A DNA stretch of 64,000 nucleotides from Silvanigrella paludirubra. Its GTDB lineage: Bacteria; Bdellovibrionota_B; Oligoflexia; Silvanigrellales; Silvanigrellaceae. The notes beneath the pieces are model-generated. The model was not told where the DNA came from. It saw only the letters and a program-made list of their open reading frames with translations, and searched no databases. The stretch lies in contig NZ_WFLM01000002.1 in NCBI RefSeq assembly GCF_009208775.1, positions 248,001-312,000 of the forward strand, given 5' to 3'. Shown piece after piece: positions 17,865 through 27,515 of this stretch; positions within the stretch are counted from its first letter, which is position 1, and every line of letters starts with the position of its first letter. A program made the position numbers and the translations under genes.

Positions 17865-18352
17865 ACATAGAAGAAGAAAGCAAAGATTTATATCTTGTTT
17901 TTAAATTAAATGAAGAAATTTATGGAACACAATTACTCCAAGTAAGAGAAGTCATTGAAAGCCAAAATCCAAAACCCATTCCAAATACTATTCATTCTTA
18001 TATGGGCGTAATTAATGTACGAGGTGAAATAGTAGGTACAATTGATCTCCGAATAAGGTTTGGATATCCAGTTCCAGAAATTCCACCAAAAAATTCTGCC
18101 ATGATAATTTTTAATACCACAGGTGGCTCAATTGCTGTTTTAACAGATCAGTTAGAAGGTGTTTTTCATTTAAACTTTATGGAAAACAGTCAAAGGCCTA
18201 AAATTGAATCAAAAATACCAAATGATTACATACTCGGTATGCATCAATTTAATGATAAAATTATTACAATAATTGATCTGCACTCTATTTTGGATAAACA
18301 AGAAATTACAAATTTATCTAGTATTCAATTAAGCTCAAAGGATTCAATATGA
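17861..18352 (+). CDS. cheW: Chemotaxis coupling protein CheW
   Basis: A 163-residue single-domain CheW that links CheA to receptors. Family blocks visible: [22 protein letters not shown] at the start, [28 protein letters not shown] (the conserved GxxNxRGxxxPVxDL region), and a C-terminal [11 protein letters not shown]. Both junctions are 4-base ATGA overlaps (with cheA upstream, the receptor gene downstream), so translation is coupled and subunit ratios are likely fixed by the operon. Confidence 0.94.
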   Translation: MNIEEESKDLYLVFKLNEEIYGTQLLQVREVIESQNPKPIPNTIHSYMGVINVRGEIVGTIDLRIRFGYPVPEIPPKNSAMIIFNTTGGSIAVLTDQLEGVFHLNFMENSQRPKIESKIPNDYILGMHQFNDKIITIIDLHSILDKQEITNLSSIQLSSKDSI

Positions 18353-20511
18353 TTTTAAAAAACCATTATTTCTCTATGCGTTTTAAAATAATTACTTTAA
18401 TATCTATTGTAATACTTTCATTATGCTTTGTTTCCATCTTTCAACAGCTAAATAATAGTTCGGATCTATCTAAAAATATGGAACATGTTTTGGAATCTGA
18501 ATCCTATAATTTAGGCAATGCTATTTCTGCTCAGTTTTATGAACGATATGGAGATGTTCAAGCTTTTGCTATCAATCCTGTTTTTCAGCAAATTGATAAA
18601 CAAAAAATGCAGGAAACATTAAATCAATATTCATCACTTTACGGAATTTATGATTTAATTTTATTTGTAGATATGAATGGTAATTTAATTGCATCAAATA
18701 CATTAGATTCAAAAGGAAATCCTATTAATTATCAAAAAATAAAACAAGATAATTTTGCTAAAGAAAAATGGTTTGAAAGCGTAATCAATAAAAAATTTAC
18801 AGAAGATCCAGAAAAAAAATTTCAAGGAACATATTTTGAAGGGCCTTATGAAGATCTTATTGCATCAAAAGTCTTAGGCAATAAATCTTATACAAATTCT
18901 TATAGTGCTCCCGTATTTAATAAAGCTGGTAAAATGATTGGTGTTATTTCAAATAGAGCAAATTTCTCTTATATTGAAGATGAACTTAAAGAAACATACA
19001 CTCAATTAGCTAAACAAGGATATACAACAACGGAGCTTTGTATATTAGATAACAACGGAAATGTAATTGCAGAGTATGATCCTTATTATTCTAAATCAAA
19101 TGAGTTTAAAAGAGATTTTAATGTTTTAAATAAATTAAATCTTTTTAAAAGAAATCCGGAAAGAGCTACTTATTTTAAAGAAAAGAAAAATGGAATTTAT
19201 TATTCTTATCATCCAAGAAAAAAATTTGATACAGTTGGTGGTTTTTCCTATATTGAATCACCAAAATGGATATACTCTAATGGCTGGATGGTGTTAATTA
19301 GAGCTGAAGTAAATTCATTTTTTAGCCATATTAACTATTTAAAGTATAAATTTATTTCTACGATTTTACTAATAGCATTTATATTTGTCATTATTGCATT
19401 TATGTTTATTAATATATTAACTAAAAACTTTATTCAAATTAGTGAGCACTTAAAAACTTCGGCAGCAAAGACATTTCATACTGCAAATAAAATGGCAATT
19501 TCCTCTGATGAAGTCGCAACAGCTACTGCAGAACAATCCGATGCCGTTCAGCAAAGTGTGAGTGCAATGAGTGAAATCTCAAGTATGATCACACAGACAA
19601 TGGAACATGTAAAAGACTGTAGTGTTTTTGCTTCTACCGTTAATGAAAAAACAGACAAAGGTAACGTGATCATGGACAAACTGACAAATTCCATGGAATC
19701 TATTCAAAATGCAAACTCCGACCTACAAAACATGGCAAACATCATAAATGAAGTTACAAATAAAACGTCTATTATTAATGATATTGTTTTTAAAACGCAA
19801 TTATTATCTATTAATGCCTCCATTGAAGCAGCAAGAGCAGGACAACAAGGTAAAGGCTTCTCTGTGGTTGCAGAAGAAGTTGGGAATTTAGCTTTAACAA
19901 GTGGAAATGCAGCAAAAGAAATTCAAGCGCTGCTTCAAGATAGCCATAATCAAGTCTCAAGAATTATTGAAATTACTTCTAAAAAAATATCAGATGCACA
20001 AGCTGTATCAAGTGATGCTGCTAAAGAATTTGTAACTATTTCACAGGAAATTGAAAGTATCAATGAAAGATTAAAAGGTATAACTTTAGCTACGAAAGAA
20101 CAACAAGTTGGTGTTCAACAAGTTGTGAAAGCAATGTCAAAAATGGACCAAGCAACGAAACAAAATAATACCTCCGCAATTGAAGCTCGAGAATTATCAA
20201 AAGAATTAAAGCAAGAAGGTATAGTTGTTGAGAAGATTATGAAAGCAACACAGGTATTAATTTTAGGAAATGTTTCTTTAGGTTCAAAAAAAGAAAAAGA
20301 AATGCAATTAATTGAAAAACTTTCCAACTCCTGGGAAGATAGAAATATTATAAAAGAAAAAGAAAATGGAGAAATCATTGAATCTAATAATGATTTAAAA
20401 TATTTATTAGGAAAAGTAACAAAAAATATTAAATTAAGAAAAAATAGTAGTCCTGAAAAAAAAGAAATAACAGCCGATGATGCCGCATTTAATGAAAACA
20501 AAGACCAATGA
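18349..20511 (+). CDS. Methyl-accepting chemotaxis protein with periplasmic sensor
   Basis: A 720-residue transmembrane receptor. TM1 lies at about 12-30 and TM2 at about 334-356, enclosing a ~300-residue periplasmic domain that looks like a Cache-type sensor (for example [20 protein letters not shown], and a second [11 protein letters not shown] module). No clear HAMP domain follows TM2. The cytoplasmic signalling helix pair turns at about 479-515, where the hallmark hairpin tip [15 protein letters not shown] and [15 protein letters not shown] is intact. The last ~90 residues are a charged tail without an obvious CheR-docking pentapeptide. As the only receptor in the operon it is the likely input of this array. 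It overlaps cheW and the cheRB gene by 4 bases each. Confidence 0.92.
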   Translation: MILKNHYFSMRFKIITLISIVILSLCFVSIFQQLNNSSDLSKNMEHVLESESYNLGNAISAQFYERYGDVQAFAINPVFQQIDKQKMQETLNQYSSLYGIYDLILFVDMNGNLIASNTLDSKGNPINYQKIKQDNFAKEKWFESVINKKFTEDPEKKFQGTYFEGPYEDLIASKVLGNKSYTNSYSAPVFNKAGKMIGVISNRANFSYIEDELKETYTQLAKQGYTTTELCILDNNGNVIAEYDPYYSKSNEFKRDFNVLNKLNLFKRNPERATYFKEKKNGIYYSYHPRKKFDTVGGFSYIESPKWIYSNGWMVLIRAEVNSFFSHINYLKYKFISTILLIAFIFVIIAFMFINILTKNFIQISEHLKTSAAKTFHTANKMAISSDEVATATAEQSDAVQQSVSAMSEISSMITQTMEHVKDCSVFASTVNEKTDKGNVIMDKLTNSMESIQNANSDLQNMANIINEVTNKTSIINDIVFKTQLLSINASIEAARAGQQGKGFSVVAEEVGNLALTSGNAAKEIQALLQDSHNQVSRIIEITSKKISDAQAVSSDAAKEFVTISQEIESINERLKGITLATKEQQVGVQQVVKAMSKMDQATKQNNTSAIEARELSKELKQEGIVVEKIMKATQVLILGNVSLGSKKEKEMQLIEKLSNSWEDRNIIKEKENGEIIESNNDLKYLLGKVTKNIKLRKNSSPEKKEITADDAAFNENKDQ

Positions 20512-22424
20512 AGATAGAATTAAACAATGATGAAATTGATGTACTATTAGATTTATCTTTAGAAATAACGGGAATTCAATCTCATCCTAATCAAATAAAA
20601 AGTTTTGTTATAGAAAATGTGAAACAAAGAATGATTTTAACTGAAAATTTTGAATTAAATCATTATTTAAAGTTTTTAGATAATAATCAAGAAGAATATG
20701 ATAAATTTTTATCTGCAATTACTGTTCATACCACAGGATGGTTCCGAGAGTTTGAGCATTTTAGAATATTAGAAAATGAAATCATTAATTTAATTCAAAA
20801 TCATAATATTCAATTCATAAGAATTTTATCTATTCCATGCTCTACGGGAGAAGAAGTTTATTCTCTTGCTTTTTTATTAGAAACAATAACTGAAAAATTT
20901 CCCCATATAAATTATAATATTATTGGTATTGACATTGATTCTCAATCAATTAAAAAATCTAAGAATGCTGTGTATTGTAAAGATGATTTACAAAATATTC
21001 CCTTACAATTTCATAAATATATTCTGAATGGGTCAGGAAATGTTAAAGAATTTTTTGCAATAAAAAGGGAAATTAGAGATCATTGCCAATTTTTTGAAGG
21101 TGACATTAGAGATGATAACTTTTTAAAAAATAATATTTCTTTTAATAACTCTTTGGATAAAAATGACCATTTTAATATTATTTTATGCCGAAATTTATTT
21201 ATATATTTCAAACAAAATGATATTGATAAAATTATTAGTAATTTTAAATTAATAACAGACGAAAATGGAATTATTTGTATTGGTCACAGTGAAAAAATTG
21301 AAGCTGATAAATTTAAATTGTTTCATATTGGAAATTCAATTTATAAAAAAAATTTATCTCCAATAAAAATTAACTCAGAAAATTTAAACATAGATTTTTT
21401 GCTTTTTTCAAATAGCGATCCCATAAGACTAAAAAATTTTTCTGACAGATTTTCTAAAGAATTTAAAGATTTTAAATTAATAAACTCCTTAGATCAATTA
21501 AAATCAATTGAAGATAATAATCAACTTAAAGTTGTTGCAATAGATCGTGATTCAAAATCTCATGAACTTATTCAATTATTATTAACAATTGTCAAAAAAA
21601 ACAAAAATATTTTTGTAATAGAAACAATTATATTTCCTAGTCAAAAATTATCTTATAGCTTAGATATTTATCATGAAAGCCAAATTTTCAAAGATTTTCA
21701 AGATTGGAGATCTTTTGATATAAATACCTCTCAAATTATATTGTATTTAAAAAAGCTATTAAACTCAATTGAAACTCCAGGAACAGAACAAAAAGAAAAT
21801 AATAAGGCAATAGATAAAAATAAAAAAGTTAAAGTATTTATAGATAATTTGATTCCTGATTTTATTGCTATTGGAGCTAGCACAGGAGGCACTGTTGCTT
21901 TAGTAGAATTATTAAAAAATATTCCAAATAAGTTTCCACCTATTATTATAGTTCAACATTTACCTCACATATTTTCTAAAGAATTTATAGAAAAATTAAA
22001 GAAAACTTCAGGATTAAAATATGTATCTCCTATGGAACGCCCCCTTTTAAAACATGGTCATATTTACCTAGCGGACGGTGATAATCATATTATAGTAAAA
22101 GGAAGTACTGGTAATTACAGAGTTGAACCAGATATGTCTCCTCCTAAAAAAGATCTCCGTCCTTGTGTTGATATTTTATTTGATTCCATAGCTAAAACAA
22201 AAGCAAAAGGAATAGGAATTCTACTTACAGGTATGGGAAATGATGGTGCCCATGGTTTATTAAAATTAAAACAAAATGGATGTTTAACCATAACACAAAA
22301 TGAAGAATCTTGTGTTATATATGGAATGCCAAAAGAAGCGGAAGCTTTAGATGCAAGTTGCTTTAGTGGTGATTTATTTGAAATTAGACAACTTCTAAAT
22401 AAAATGAAAACAAAAGTTTCATAA
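20508..22424 (+). CDS. CheR-CheB fusion with central pseudo-receiver
   Basis: A 638-residue fusion of the two receptor adaptation enzymes. Residues 1-280 are Che[12 protein letters not shown] (75-85), SAM motif [26 protein letters not shown] and GHSEK. Residues ~290-415 look like a decayed receiver domain ([20 protein letters not shown], then [10 protein letters not shown]), without a clean acidic pocket. Residues ~450-635 are the CheB methylesterase, with catalytic S458 (GASTGG), H484 (QHLP) and D579 (TGMGNDG). The order CheR then CheB is unlike the common CheB-CheR-PAS kinase fusions. Placing both activities in one chain probably co-localises methylation and demethylation at the receptor array. 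It ends the operon; no cheY follows. Confidence 0.9.
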   Translation: MKIELNNDEIDVLLDLSLEITGIQSHPNQIKSFVIENVKQRMILTENFELNHYLKFLDNNQEEYDKFLSAITVHTTGWFREFEHFRILENEIINLIQNHNIQFIRILSIPCSTGEEVYSLAFLLETITEKFPHINYNIIGIDIDSQSIKKSKNAVYCKDDLQNIPLQFHKYILNGSGNVKEFFAIKREIRDHCQFFEGDIRDDNFLKNNISFNNSLDKNDHFNIILCRNLFIYFKQNDIDKIISNFKLITDENGIICIGHSEKIEADKFKLFHIGNSIYKKNLSPIKINSENLNIDFLLFSNSDPIRLKNFSDRFSKEFKDFKLINSLDQLKSIEDNNQLKVVAIDRDSKSHELIQLLLTIVKKNKNIFVIETIIFPSQKLSYSLDIYHESQIFKDFQDWRSFDINTSQIILYLKKLLNSIETPGTEQKENNKAIDKNKKVKVFIDNLIPDFIAIGASTGGTVALVELLKNIPNKFPPIIIVQHLPHIFSKEFIEKLKKTSGLKYVSPMERPLLKHGHIYLADGDNHIIVKGSTGNYRVEPDMSPPKKDLRPCVDILFDSIAKTKAKGIGILLTGMGNDGAHGLLKLKQNGCLTITQNEESCVIYGMPKEAEALDASCFSGDLFEIRQLLNKMKTKVS

Positions 22425-22456
22425 AATTTACAGAACAATAAATTAATAATTTAAAC

Positions 22457-22485
22457 TTGACAAGATATTCTTTTCTAAATATTTT
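22457..22485 (+). promoter_or_regulatory. Candidate sigma-70 promoter
   Basis: TTGACA (22457-22462) is followed after 17 bases by TATTTT (22480-22485). The hexamers and spacing fit a housekeeping promoter. It lies between the cheRB stop and the methyltransferase gene, whose ATG is 160 bases further on, implying a long leader. AT-rich DNA yields such matches by chance, so support is moderate. Confidence 0.35.
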
Positions 22486-22645
22486 GTTTTAGACATAAAA
22501 GGAATTTATAATGTTTACTTATATTTTTGATCTAAAATTAAAATCAAATGTCACACCACCATAAAAATAGATTTTTTTATTATTTTTCAAATAAAATTAA
22601 TTTTTGAATGCAAAATCTTAAATAAATAATAATAACGAGGTTAAT

Positions 22646-23566
22646 ATGTCTCTTTATGAAGAAAAGAAGCCTCATTCCCAAGATTTTTTTGGTGAATATC
22701 GTAACTTTTGGTGGAACCAAGATTTTATCGAGCTTATGGCAAAACGTTGGTGCCTAAATAAGGTAAATTCAGTCTTAGATGTAGGCTGTGGTATTGGACA
22801 TTGGGGTAGAGTAATTAATCCCTTTTTATCTAAAACATGTGTTATTTCTGGAATAGATATGGAATCTGAATCTATTCATAATGCAATTCGTTTAACAAAT
22901 ACATATGAACTAGAAAAACGCTTTCATTATTCTGTTGCTCTTGCAGACCAAATTCCATTTCAAGATAACACGTTTGATATGGTAACATGCCAAACCTTAT
23001 TAATTCATATAAAAGATGTTATTAAAGTACTTAACGAAATGAAAAGAGTTTTAAAACCTGGAGGACTTTTGCTTGCTGCAGAACCTAATAATTCTGCGTC
23101 TAATTTAATTGAACATTCACTTTCTTTTGATGACCCCATTGAAATAAAATTAAAACGAATTCAGTTTGCCCTCATCTGTGAAAAGGGGAAATCCATTCTT
23201 GGTCTTGGCCATAATTCAATTGGAGATCTTATTCCTGGTTACTTTTCTCAACTAAAGTTGTCAGACATAAAGGTTTATCAATCAGACAAAGCTTCTCCAT
23301 TAATTCCCCCTTATCATTCTGAAGAACAAAAAGTTTATTTAAAACAATTTTCAGAATGGATTGATAAAGATTTTCTAATGTGGAGTTATGAAGAAACAAA
23401 AAAATACTTTTTAGCAGGAGGTGGAATTTTAAATGATTTTAATTCAAATTGGGAGAATTTGCGTAAATCAAGTTTAGACTTTATATCAGGAATTCAAAAT
23501 AACAGGACTCACAGTGCAGGTGGAATTGTATTTTATCTTATATCAGGAAGAAAAATTCAAATTTAA
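22646..23566 (+). CDS. Class I SAM-dependent methyltransferase
   Basis: A 306-residue soluble protein with a Rossmann-type methyltransferase domain of the Methyltransf_11/25 group. The SAM motif I is VLDVGCGIGHWG (43-54); motif II is GIDMESESI; the post-I region reads ALADQIPFQDNTFDMVTCQ; and the motif III region is RVLKPGGLLLAAEPNN. The C-terminal ~120 residues (from about 180) are a substrate-recognition part I do not recognise. The substrate cannot be inferred. It has an AACGAGG ribosome site and stands alone, convergent with the acetyltransferase gene that ends 2 bases later. Confidence 0.85.
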   Translation: MSLYEEKKPHSQDFFGEYRNFWWNQDFIELMAKRWCLNKVNSVLDVGCGIGHWGRVINPFLSKTCVISGIDMESESIHNAIRLTNTYELEKRFHYSVALADQIPFQDNTFDMVTCQTLLIHIKDVIKVLNEMKRVLKPGGLLLAAEPNNSASNLIEHSLSFDDPIEIKLKRIQFALICEKGKSILGLGHNSIGDLIPGYFSQLKLSDIKVYQSDKASPLIPPYHSEEQKVYLKQFSEWIDKDFLMWSYEETKKYFLAGGGILNDFNSNWENLRKSSLDFISGIQNNRTHSAGGIVFYLISGRKIQI

Positions 23567-23567
23567 A

Positions 23568-24113
23568 TTAATTCCTATTTAAATAGTTTAAGGATGTTTC
23601 TTTATCAATAATATAGCTTGTATTTTCACATATTGCTGAAATATAGCCTGTCTTTGAAAAATTTGTGCGCCAACTTTTATAACCAATTTTTTGAAGCATT
23701 CTATTTGGCATAGGATTATGAAAAGCGGGTTCGCAAAGGATTAATTTGGGTTCGTATAATTTATAAAATTCCAAAGCAGAAAGACAAAATAACTTTGCTC
23801 CAAAACCTTTTCCCCTATACTTATCTACCCACATGTGCAAGTGCATGCTAGCCAACTCACCTTTAACGATATCTCTAAAAGCATTATGCCCAACTGGTTC
23901 ATTGTTTATATACCATATCATATAAAAAGATTTGCAATCCTCTAAAGGATGCTTAAATGAAGCTAGAATATCATTATGAAATTTCTCTTTAGATGATAAT
24001 TTGGCTTTGTCCACACCCATTCTATCTAAATCGGCATTACTACAATTAAACCAATAATCAACCATATATTGAATCTCATTTTCTTTCATTGGACTAACAG
24101 ATAGATTTGTCAT
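23568..24113 (-). CDS. GNAT-family N-acetyltransferase
   Basis: A 181-residue acetyltransferase. The acetyl-CoA binding motif A is YRGKGFGAKL in the strand-loop-helix after MHLHMWV, and the later NRMLQKIGYK block is the usual motif B. The N-terminus (MKENEIQYMVDYW) matches GNAT proteins that act on small molecules or protein N-termini. The substrate is unknown. It runs convergently against the methyltransferase gene, almost abutting it, and is divergent from the lipoprotein gene across a 385-base spacer. Confidence 0.85.
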   Translation of the reverse strand: MTNLSVSPMKENEIQYMVDYWFNCSNADLDRMGVDKAKLSSKEKFHNDILASFKHPLEDCKSFYMIWYINNEPVGHNAFRDIVKGELASMHLHMWVDKYRGKGFGAKLFCLSALEFYKLYEPKLILCEPAFHNPMPNRMLQKIGYKSWRTNFSKTGYISAICENTSYIIDKETSLNYLNRN

Positions 24114-24498
24114 ATTTCACCATAAAATAAAAAATTATAATTTAATTTAAGCAAAGACCTAAATCGGCTTCTCTGGAGTCTTGGAAACAAAAATACTATG
24201 TCATATTTTAGCCAAAAAGTCATAAAGTGACAAAAAAATAAAATAAACATTTAAAGTCCTTTTAAATAAAAGATATTTTACTAGAAATTTTAATTTTTAA
24301 ATCAATTATACCAAATAAATCTTAATTAATATGAAAATTATGTCAAAAAAATAGACTATTAAAATCTCTATTCATTCTCAATTTTAATATTGATAGAAAA
24401 TAAATTGAAGGTTTTCTGCAGAATATATAAAGACCTTCTTAAATAATTCAAGGATGGAAAGTTTAAAAGAACACTATTTTTAGCCATAAGGACTTATA
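24114..24498. other. 385-base intergenic region, no gene seen
   Basis: AT-rich spacer between the divergent acetyltransferase and lipoprotein genes. No ORF, tRNA or repeat family is apparent. Near the lipoprotein side an imperfect inverted repeat (GAAGGTTTT ... AAGACCTTC, roughly 24407-24438) could form a leader hairpin. Promoters for both genes must lie here but no convincing hexamer pair stands out. Confidence 0.5.
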
Positions 24499-25539
24499 AT
24501 GAATAAGATATTTTCTATTGCATTTGTATCTTTGCTTTCTTTATCTTCAATCGCTTTAACAAGTTGTGGGCATACAGGGCAAAATACCCCATCTTCAGAT
24601 CAATCAAATACAACTCCTGCTTCTGTGATTCAAACCAAACTTAATGTCAAAAATTTTTACTCCGTTTCACAATACAGCTCAAATAATATTCTAAATGATA
24701 AAACAGTTAAATGGGAATTAAATACAACTATTAACTGTGATGGAAACCCCAAAGGCACAATAGAAATTATAAACCAAGATTCCGATCCTAATTTTCTACT
24801 TGACACAGGTAAAAAATGTAATATTTCATTAAATACTTTTAAATTAAATGATGTTGTTTACATTCCAGAAAATAACTTATTTATAATGAACGCTGACGAA
24901 AAATTGAATGTAACAAGTCAAGAAAATATTCAATACAACTCTGAAACTACAACAATAGATGGAACAGATCATTTGTATTTTAATGGTTTAACAACTGAAC
25001 CTAATTCATTAACTATTGCATTTTCCACATTATCAAATCAATTAAATAATGATAGCCTTATTCCAGAAATTTATAATTTAGAATATAAAGGTGATAATAA
25101 ATCCGTTAATATCAATTCAAATTTAAGTATAAAAAATAATACTTCATATGCTTTTACTCTGCCTAATTCTTCATTAAGTGATGATCATAAAACATCTTGG
25201 GGCTATTGGGACAATCCTAAAATAACAGCAATCAAAGCCAGTGTTACTGATGTTAAAACAAATAAAATCTATGAAATTACATTAAATGCATTTAATTTTG
25301 CAGAAAATGGGGAAAATACAAAATTAAATCGTGCAATGGTATATTCAACCAGCGATCCTTCTAAAACGGATTATACAAATCAATTTTCAATTAGCTATGA
25401 TCCAACTGAAAATAAAGATTTACCAAACGATGCCAAACTTACTGGAACGTTAGTAATAAACTCTCTTGGATGGCATATTCCCTCATTTAAAAATATTAAT
25501 GTTCATATTTCTATAGATAATAGTGCCCCTACTCCATAG
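24499..25539 (+). CDS. Lipoprotein of unknown function
   Basis: A 346-residue predicted lipoprotein. The signal peptide is classic and the lipobox ALTSC places the acylated cysteine at C23. The rest is Asn/Thr/Ser-rich with many short β-strand-like runs and no catalytic motif that I recognise. Its composition suggests a β-sandwich or adhesin-like surface protein. It is monocistronic: divergent neighbour upstream, terminator directly downstream. Confidence 0.8.
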   Translation: MNKIFSIAFVSLLSLSSIALTSCGHTGQNTPSSDQSNTTPASVIQTKLNVKNFYSVSQYSSNNILNDKTVKWELNTTINCDGNPKGTIEIINQDSDPNFLLDTGKKCNISLNTFKLNDVVYIPENNLFIMNADEKLNVTSQENIQYNSETTTIDGTDHLYFNGLTTEPNSLTIAFSTLSNQLNNDSLIPEIYNLEYKGDNKSVNINSNLSIKNNTSYAFTLPNSSLSDDHKTSWGYWDNPKITAIKASVTDVKTNKIYEITLNAFNFAENGENTKLNRAMVYSTSDPSKTDYTNQFSISYDPTENKDLPNDAKLTGTLVINSLGWHIPSFKNINVHISIDNSAPTP

Positions 25540-25549
25540 AAATAAAAAT

Positions 25550-25577
25550 AAATGCTCTTCTTATTTGAAGAGCATTT
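25550..25577 (+). terminator. Hairpin terminator after lipoprotein gene
   Basis: A perfect 11-base stem AAATGCTCTTC / GAAGAGCATTT with a TTATTT loop, 10 bases after the lipoprotein stop. The stem contains several GC pairs; the downstream stretch TTTGATTTAT is only weakly T-rich. Confidence 0.65.
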
Positions 25578-25740
25578 GATTTATAAAAATTCAAATTTTA
25601 CCTTCTTAGATAATTGTTTCATTCTAAAAAAAAAGATAGAAGAATTTTGGCTTACCCGTCTCAAGAAAAATGAAACGATGCAGCTTTCAAGAAATTCATT
25701 TCTCTAAATAAAGAAACACGAATCTATAAGGAAAAATTAT

Positions 25741-26676
25741 ATGGGACACTATTTATTAAAGAAATTCGTTTTTAAAATAACAATTTTAATTCCCTTAATA
25801 TCTTACAATGCTTATCCTGCAATACCTAACACAGAAATTCAAAATATAAAATTATATCCATTCCAAGAAAAACTATTGGAACTCGAAAAATCCTCTGATG
25901 GACGTATTGGAATTTCTGCCATAAATACTGCTGACAATTCAAAGCTTGAGTATCGTGCAGAAGAACGTTTTGCTTTTTGTAGCACATTTAAATTAATGGG
26001 CGTTGCCGCCATTCTAAAGCACAGCATGACAAATAAGAACTTTCTTAAAGAAAAAATAAATTATAAAAAAGACGATATCATTGCTCACTCCCCTATTACT
26101 GAAAAACATCTTTCAGATGGAATGAAAATTGAAGAACTTTGCAAAGCAACCATTACGACAAGTGATAATGCTGCCATAAATCTTTTAATAAAAAAAATAG
26201 GAGGGCTTAATGCTGTTACCTCATTTGCACGCTCAATTGGAGACAATAATTTTAGACTCGATCGTTATGAAATAGAACTAAACTCAGCAATACCTGATGA
26301 CTTACAAGATACATCAACTCCTTCAGCAATGGCAAAAAGCATACAAAAGATTGTACTAGGTGACGTCTTAGCACTACATCAACGTGAACTTTTGCAAACA
26401 TGGCTAAAAGATAGCATTACTGGTGATGCTCAAATTCGTTCTGGCGTTCCAAAAGGGTGGATTGTTGCTGATAAAACAGGAAAAGGTAAATATGGCACGA
26501 CAAACGATATTGGAGTTATTTGGCCACCAAATTGCCCTCCTATTGTTGTGGCAATTTACTTTACCCAAAAGAAACAAAATGCAAAATACCGTGATGATGT
26601 TATTGCATCAGCTACAAATATTATAATTAATGCCTTTGCTAATAAGGACAAATGTATTCAAATAAAGTCTCAATAA
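25741..26676 (+). CDS. bla: Class A beta-lactamase
   Basis: A 311-residue serine beta-lactamase with a signal peptide, exported to the periplasm to hydrolyse beta-lactams. Catalytic motifs are complete: S81-T-F-K84 (Ambler S70-K73), S141-D-N143 (SDN130 loop), R175-Y-E177-I-E-L-N181 (omega loop, E166 and N170), and K245-T-G247 (KTG234). The segment after KTG (GKYGTTNDIGVIWP) resembles CTX-M-type and Bacteroides-type enzymes. C80 sits at Ambler position 69, as in KPC-like enzymes, but no cysteine follows at 238, so their disulfide cannot form. It is a lone gene with no regulator beside it, so likely intrinsic. An AAGGA site precedes the ATG. Confidence 0.95.
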   Translation: MGHYLLKKFVFKITILIPLISYNAYPAIPNTEIQNIKLYPFQEKLLELEKSSDGRIGISAINTADNSKLEYRAEERFAFCSTFKLMGVAAILKHSMTNKNFLKEKINYKKDDIIAHSPITEKHLSDGMKIEELCKATITTSDNAAINLLIKKIGGLNAVTSFARSIGDNNFRLDRYEIELNSAIPDDLQDTSTPSAMAKSIQKIVLGDVLALHQRELLQTWLKDSITGDAQIRSGVPKGWIVADKTGKGKYGTTNDIGVIWPPNCPPIVVAIYFTQKKQNAKYRDDVIASATNIIINAFANKDKCIQIKSQ

Positions 26677-26712
26677 AAAGAACGAATAATTGATTTTAAC
26701 GAAATTATTTTA

Positions 26713-27237
26713 TTATTTTGATGACTTAAACTGTTTAATTTTTTCTGCTACTTTTTTAGCATCAAAAGCAGGGTCAACATTTTCATCGACACTTCTTATG
26801 ATCAATTTATCATCTACGATAAAAGTAACTCTTTTAGACATAGTTAAAAGTGGCATTTTAGTTCCATAAGCAACAGATATTTTTCCATCTTCATCGCTTA
26901 AAAGATCGAAATTGAGATGATGTTTTTCATAAAATTCTTTTATGGATGAAACACTATCTGTACTAATGCCATAAACGACAGCCCCCTCTTTTGTAATTAA
27001 TTTAATTGAGTCTCGAAAAGCACAGGCCTGCGTTGTACATCCTGGAGTTCCTGCTTTTGGATAAAAATAGACTACCGACCAAGATTTATTTTTATTTTCT
27101 TCCAAAGAAATTGTCTTGCCATTTTGATTTTTTAATGAAAAGAGAGGAGCAGAACTTCCCACTTCAAGTGCAAAGCAGAAACTAGGTAATAAAAATTCCA
27201 TCGATATTACAATTAATAGTGTTAAAAATCTATTCAT
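26713..27237 (-). CDS. Exported Bcp-type peroxiredoxin
   Basis: A 174-residue AhpC/TSA-fold protein of the Bcp/PrxQ group, here with a Sec signal peptide (about 1-23), so it probably works in the periplasm. The active site reads T64-P-G-C67-T-T-Q-A-C72, with C67 peroxidatic and C72 the resolving cysteine in the typical five-residue spacing. It reduces hydrogen peroxide or organic peroxides using thiol electrons. Bcp is usually cytoplasmic; the exported form is less usual. It is convergent with the beta-lactamase gene. Confidence 0.88.
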   Translation of the reverse strand: MNRFLTLLIVISMEFLLPSFCFALEVGSSAPLFSLKNQNGKTISLEENKNKSWSVVYFYPKAGTPGCTTQACAFRDSIKLITKEGAVVYGISTDSVSSIKEFYEKHHLNFDLLSDEDGKISVAYGTKMPLLTMSKRVTFIVDDKLIIRSVDENVDPAFDAKKVAEKIKQFKSSK

Positions 27238-27515
27238 GAATTTATCCTTTATAAAAAGTAAATAAAATAAACTTTTCCTAAAATTTATTGTGAAACTTTA
27301 AAAATCTTAACTTAAGTATCCTATCATAAAAATAAAATTATTTTCACCTTTTTAATTTTCTCAATAGAGTACCAAAAAAATTTTGATTTTATAGAATTTT
27401 GTAATATGAAAACATCTTATTTGAATTATATCCTCATAATTCAATTATAAATAACCCTTTTTTCTATATTATAGACAAGTTATATCTATTATTAAAACAC
27501 AAGGAGGTGTTTACT

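Noticed and set aside
22457-22485. Many other TTGACA/TATAAT-like pairs in spacers
   Set aside because: The DNA is so AT-rich that -10-like hexamers are everywhere; only the one pair with a good -35 and 17-base spacing was kept.
22511-22564. 17-codon ORF (MFTYIFDLKLK...) in the leader of the methyltransferase gene
   Set aside because: It has a weak ribosome site and no regulatory-codon bias, and such short ORFs are expected by chance in AT-rich DNA.
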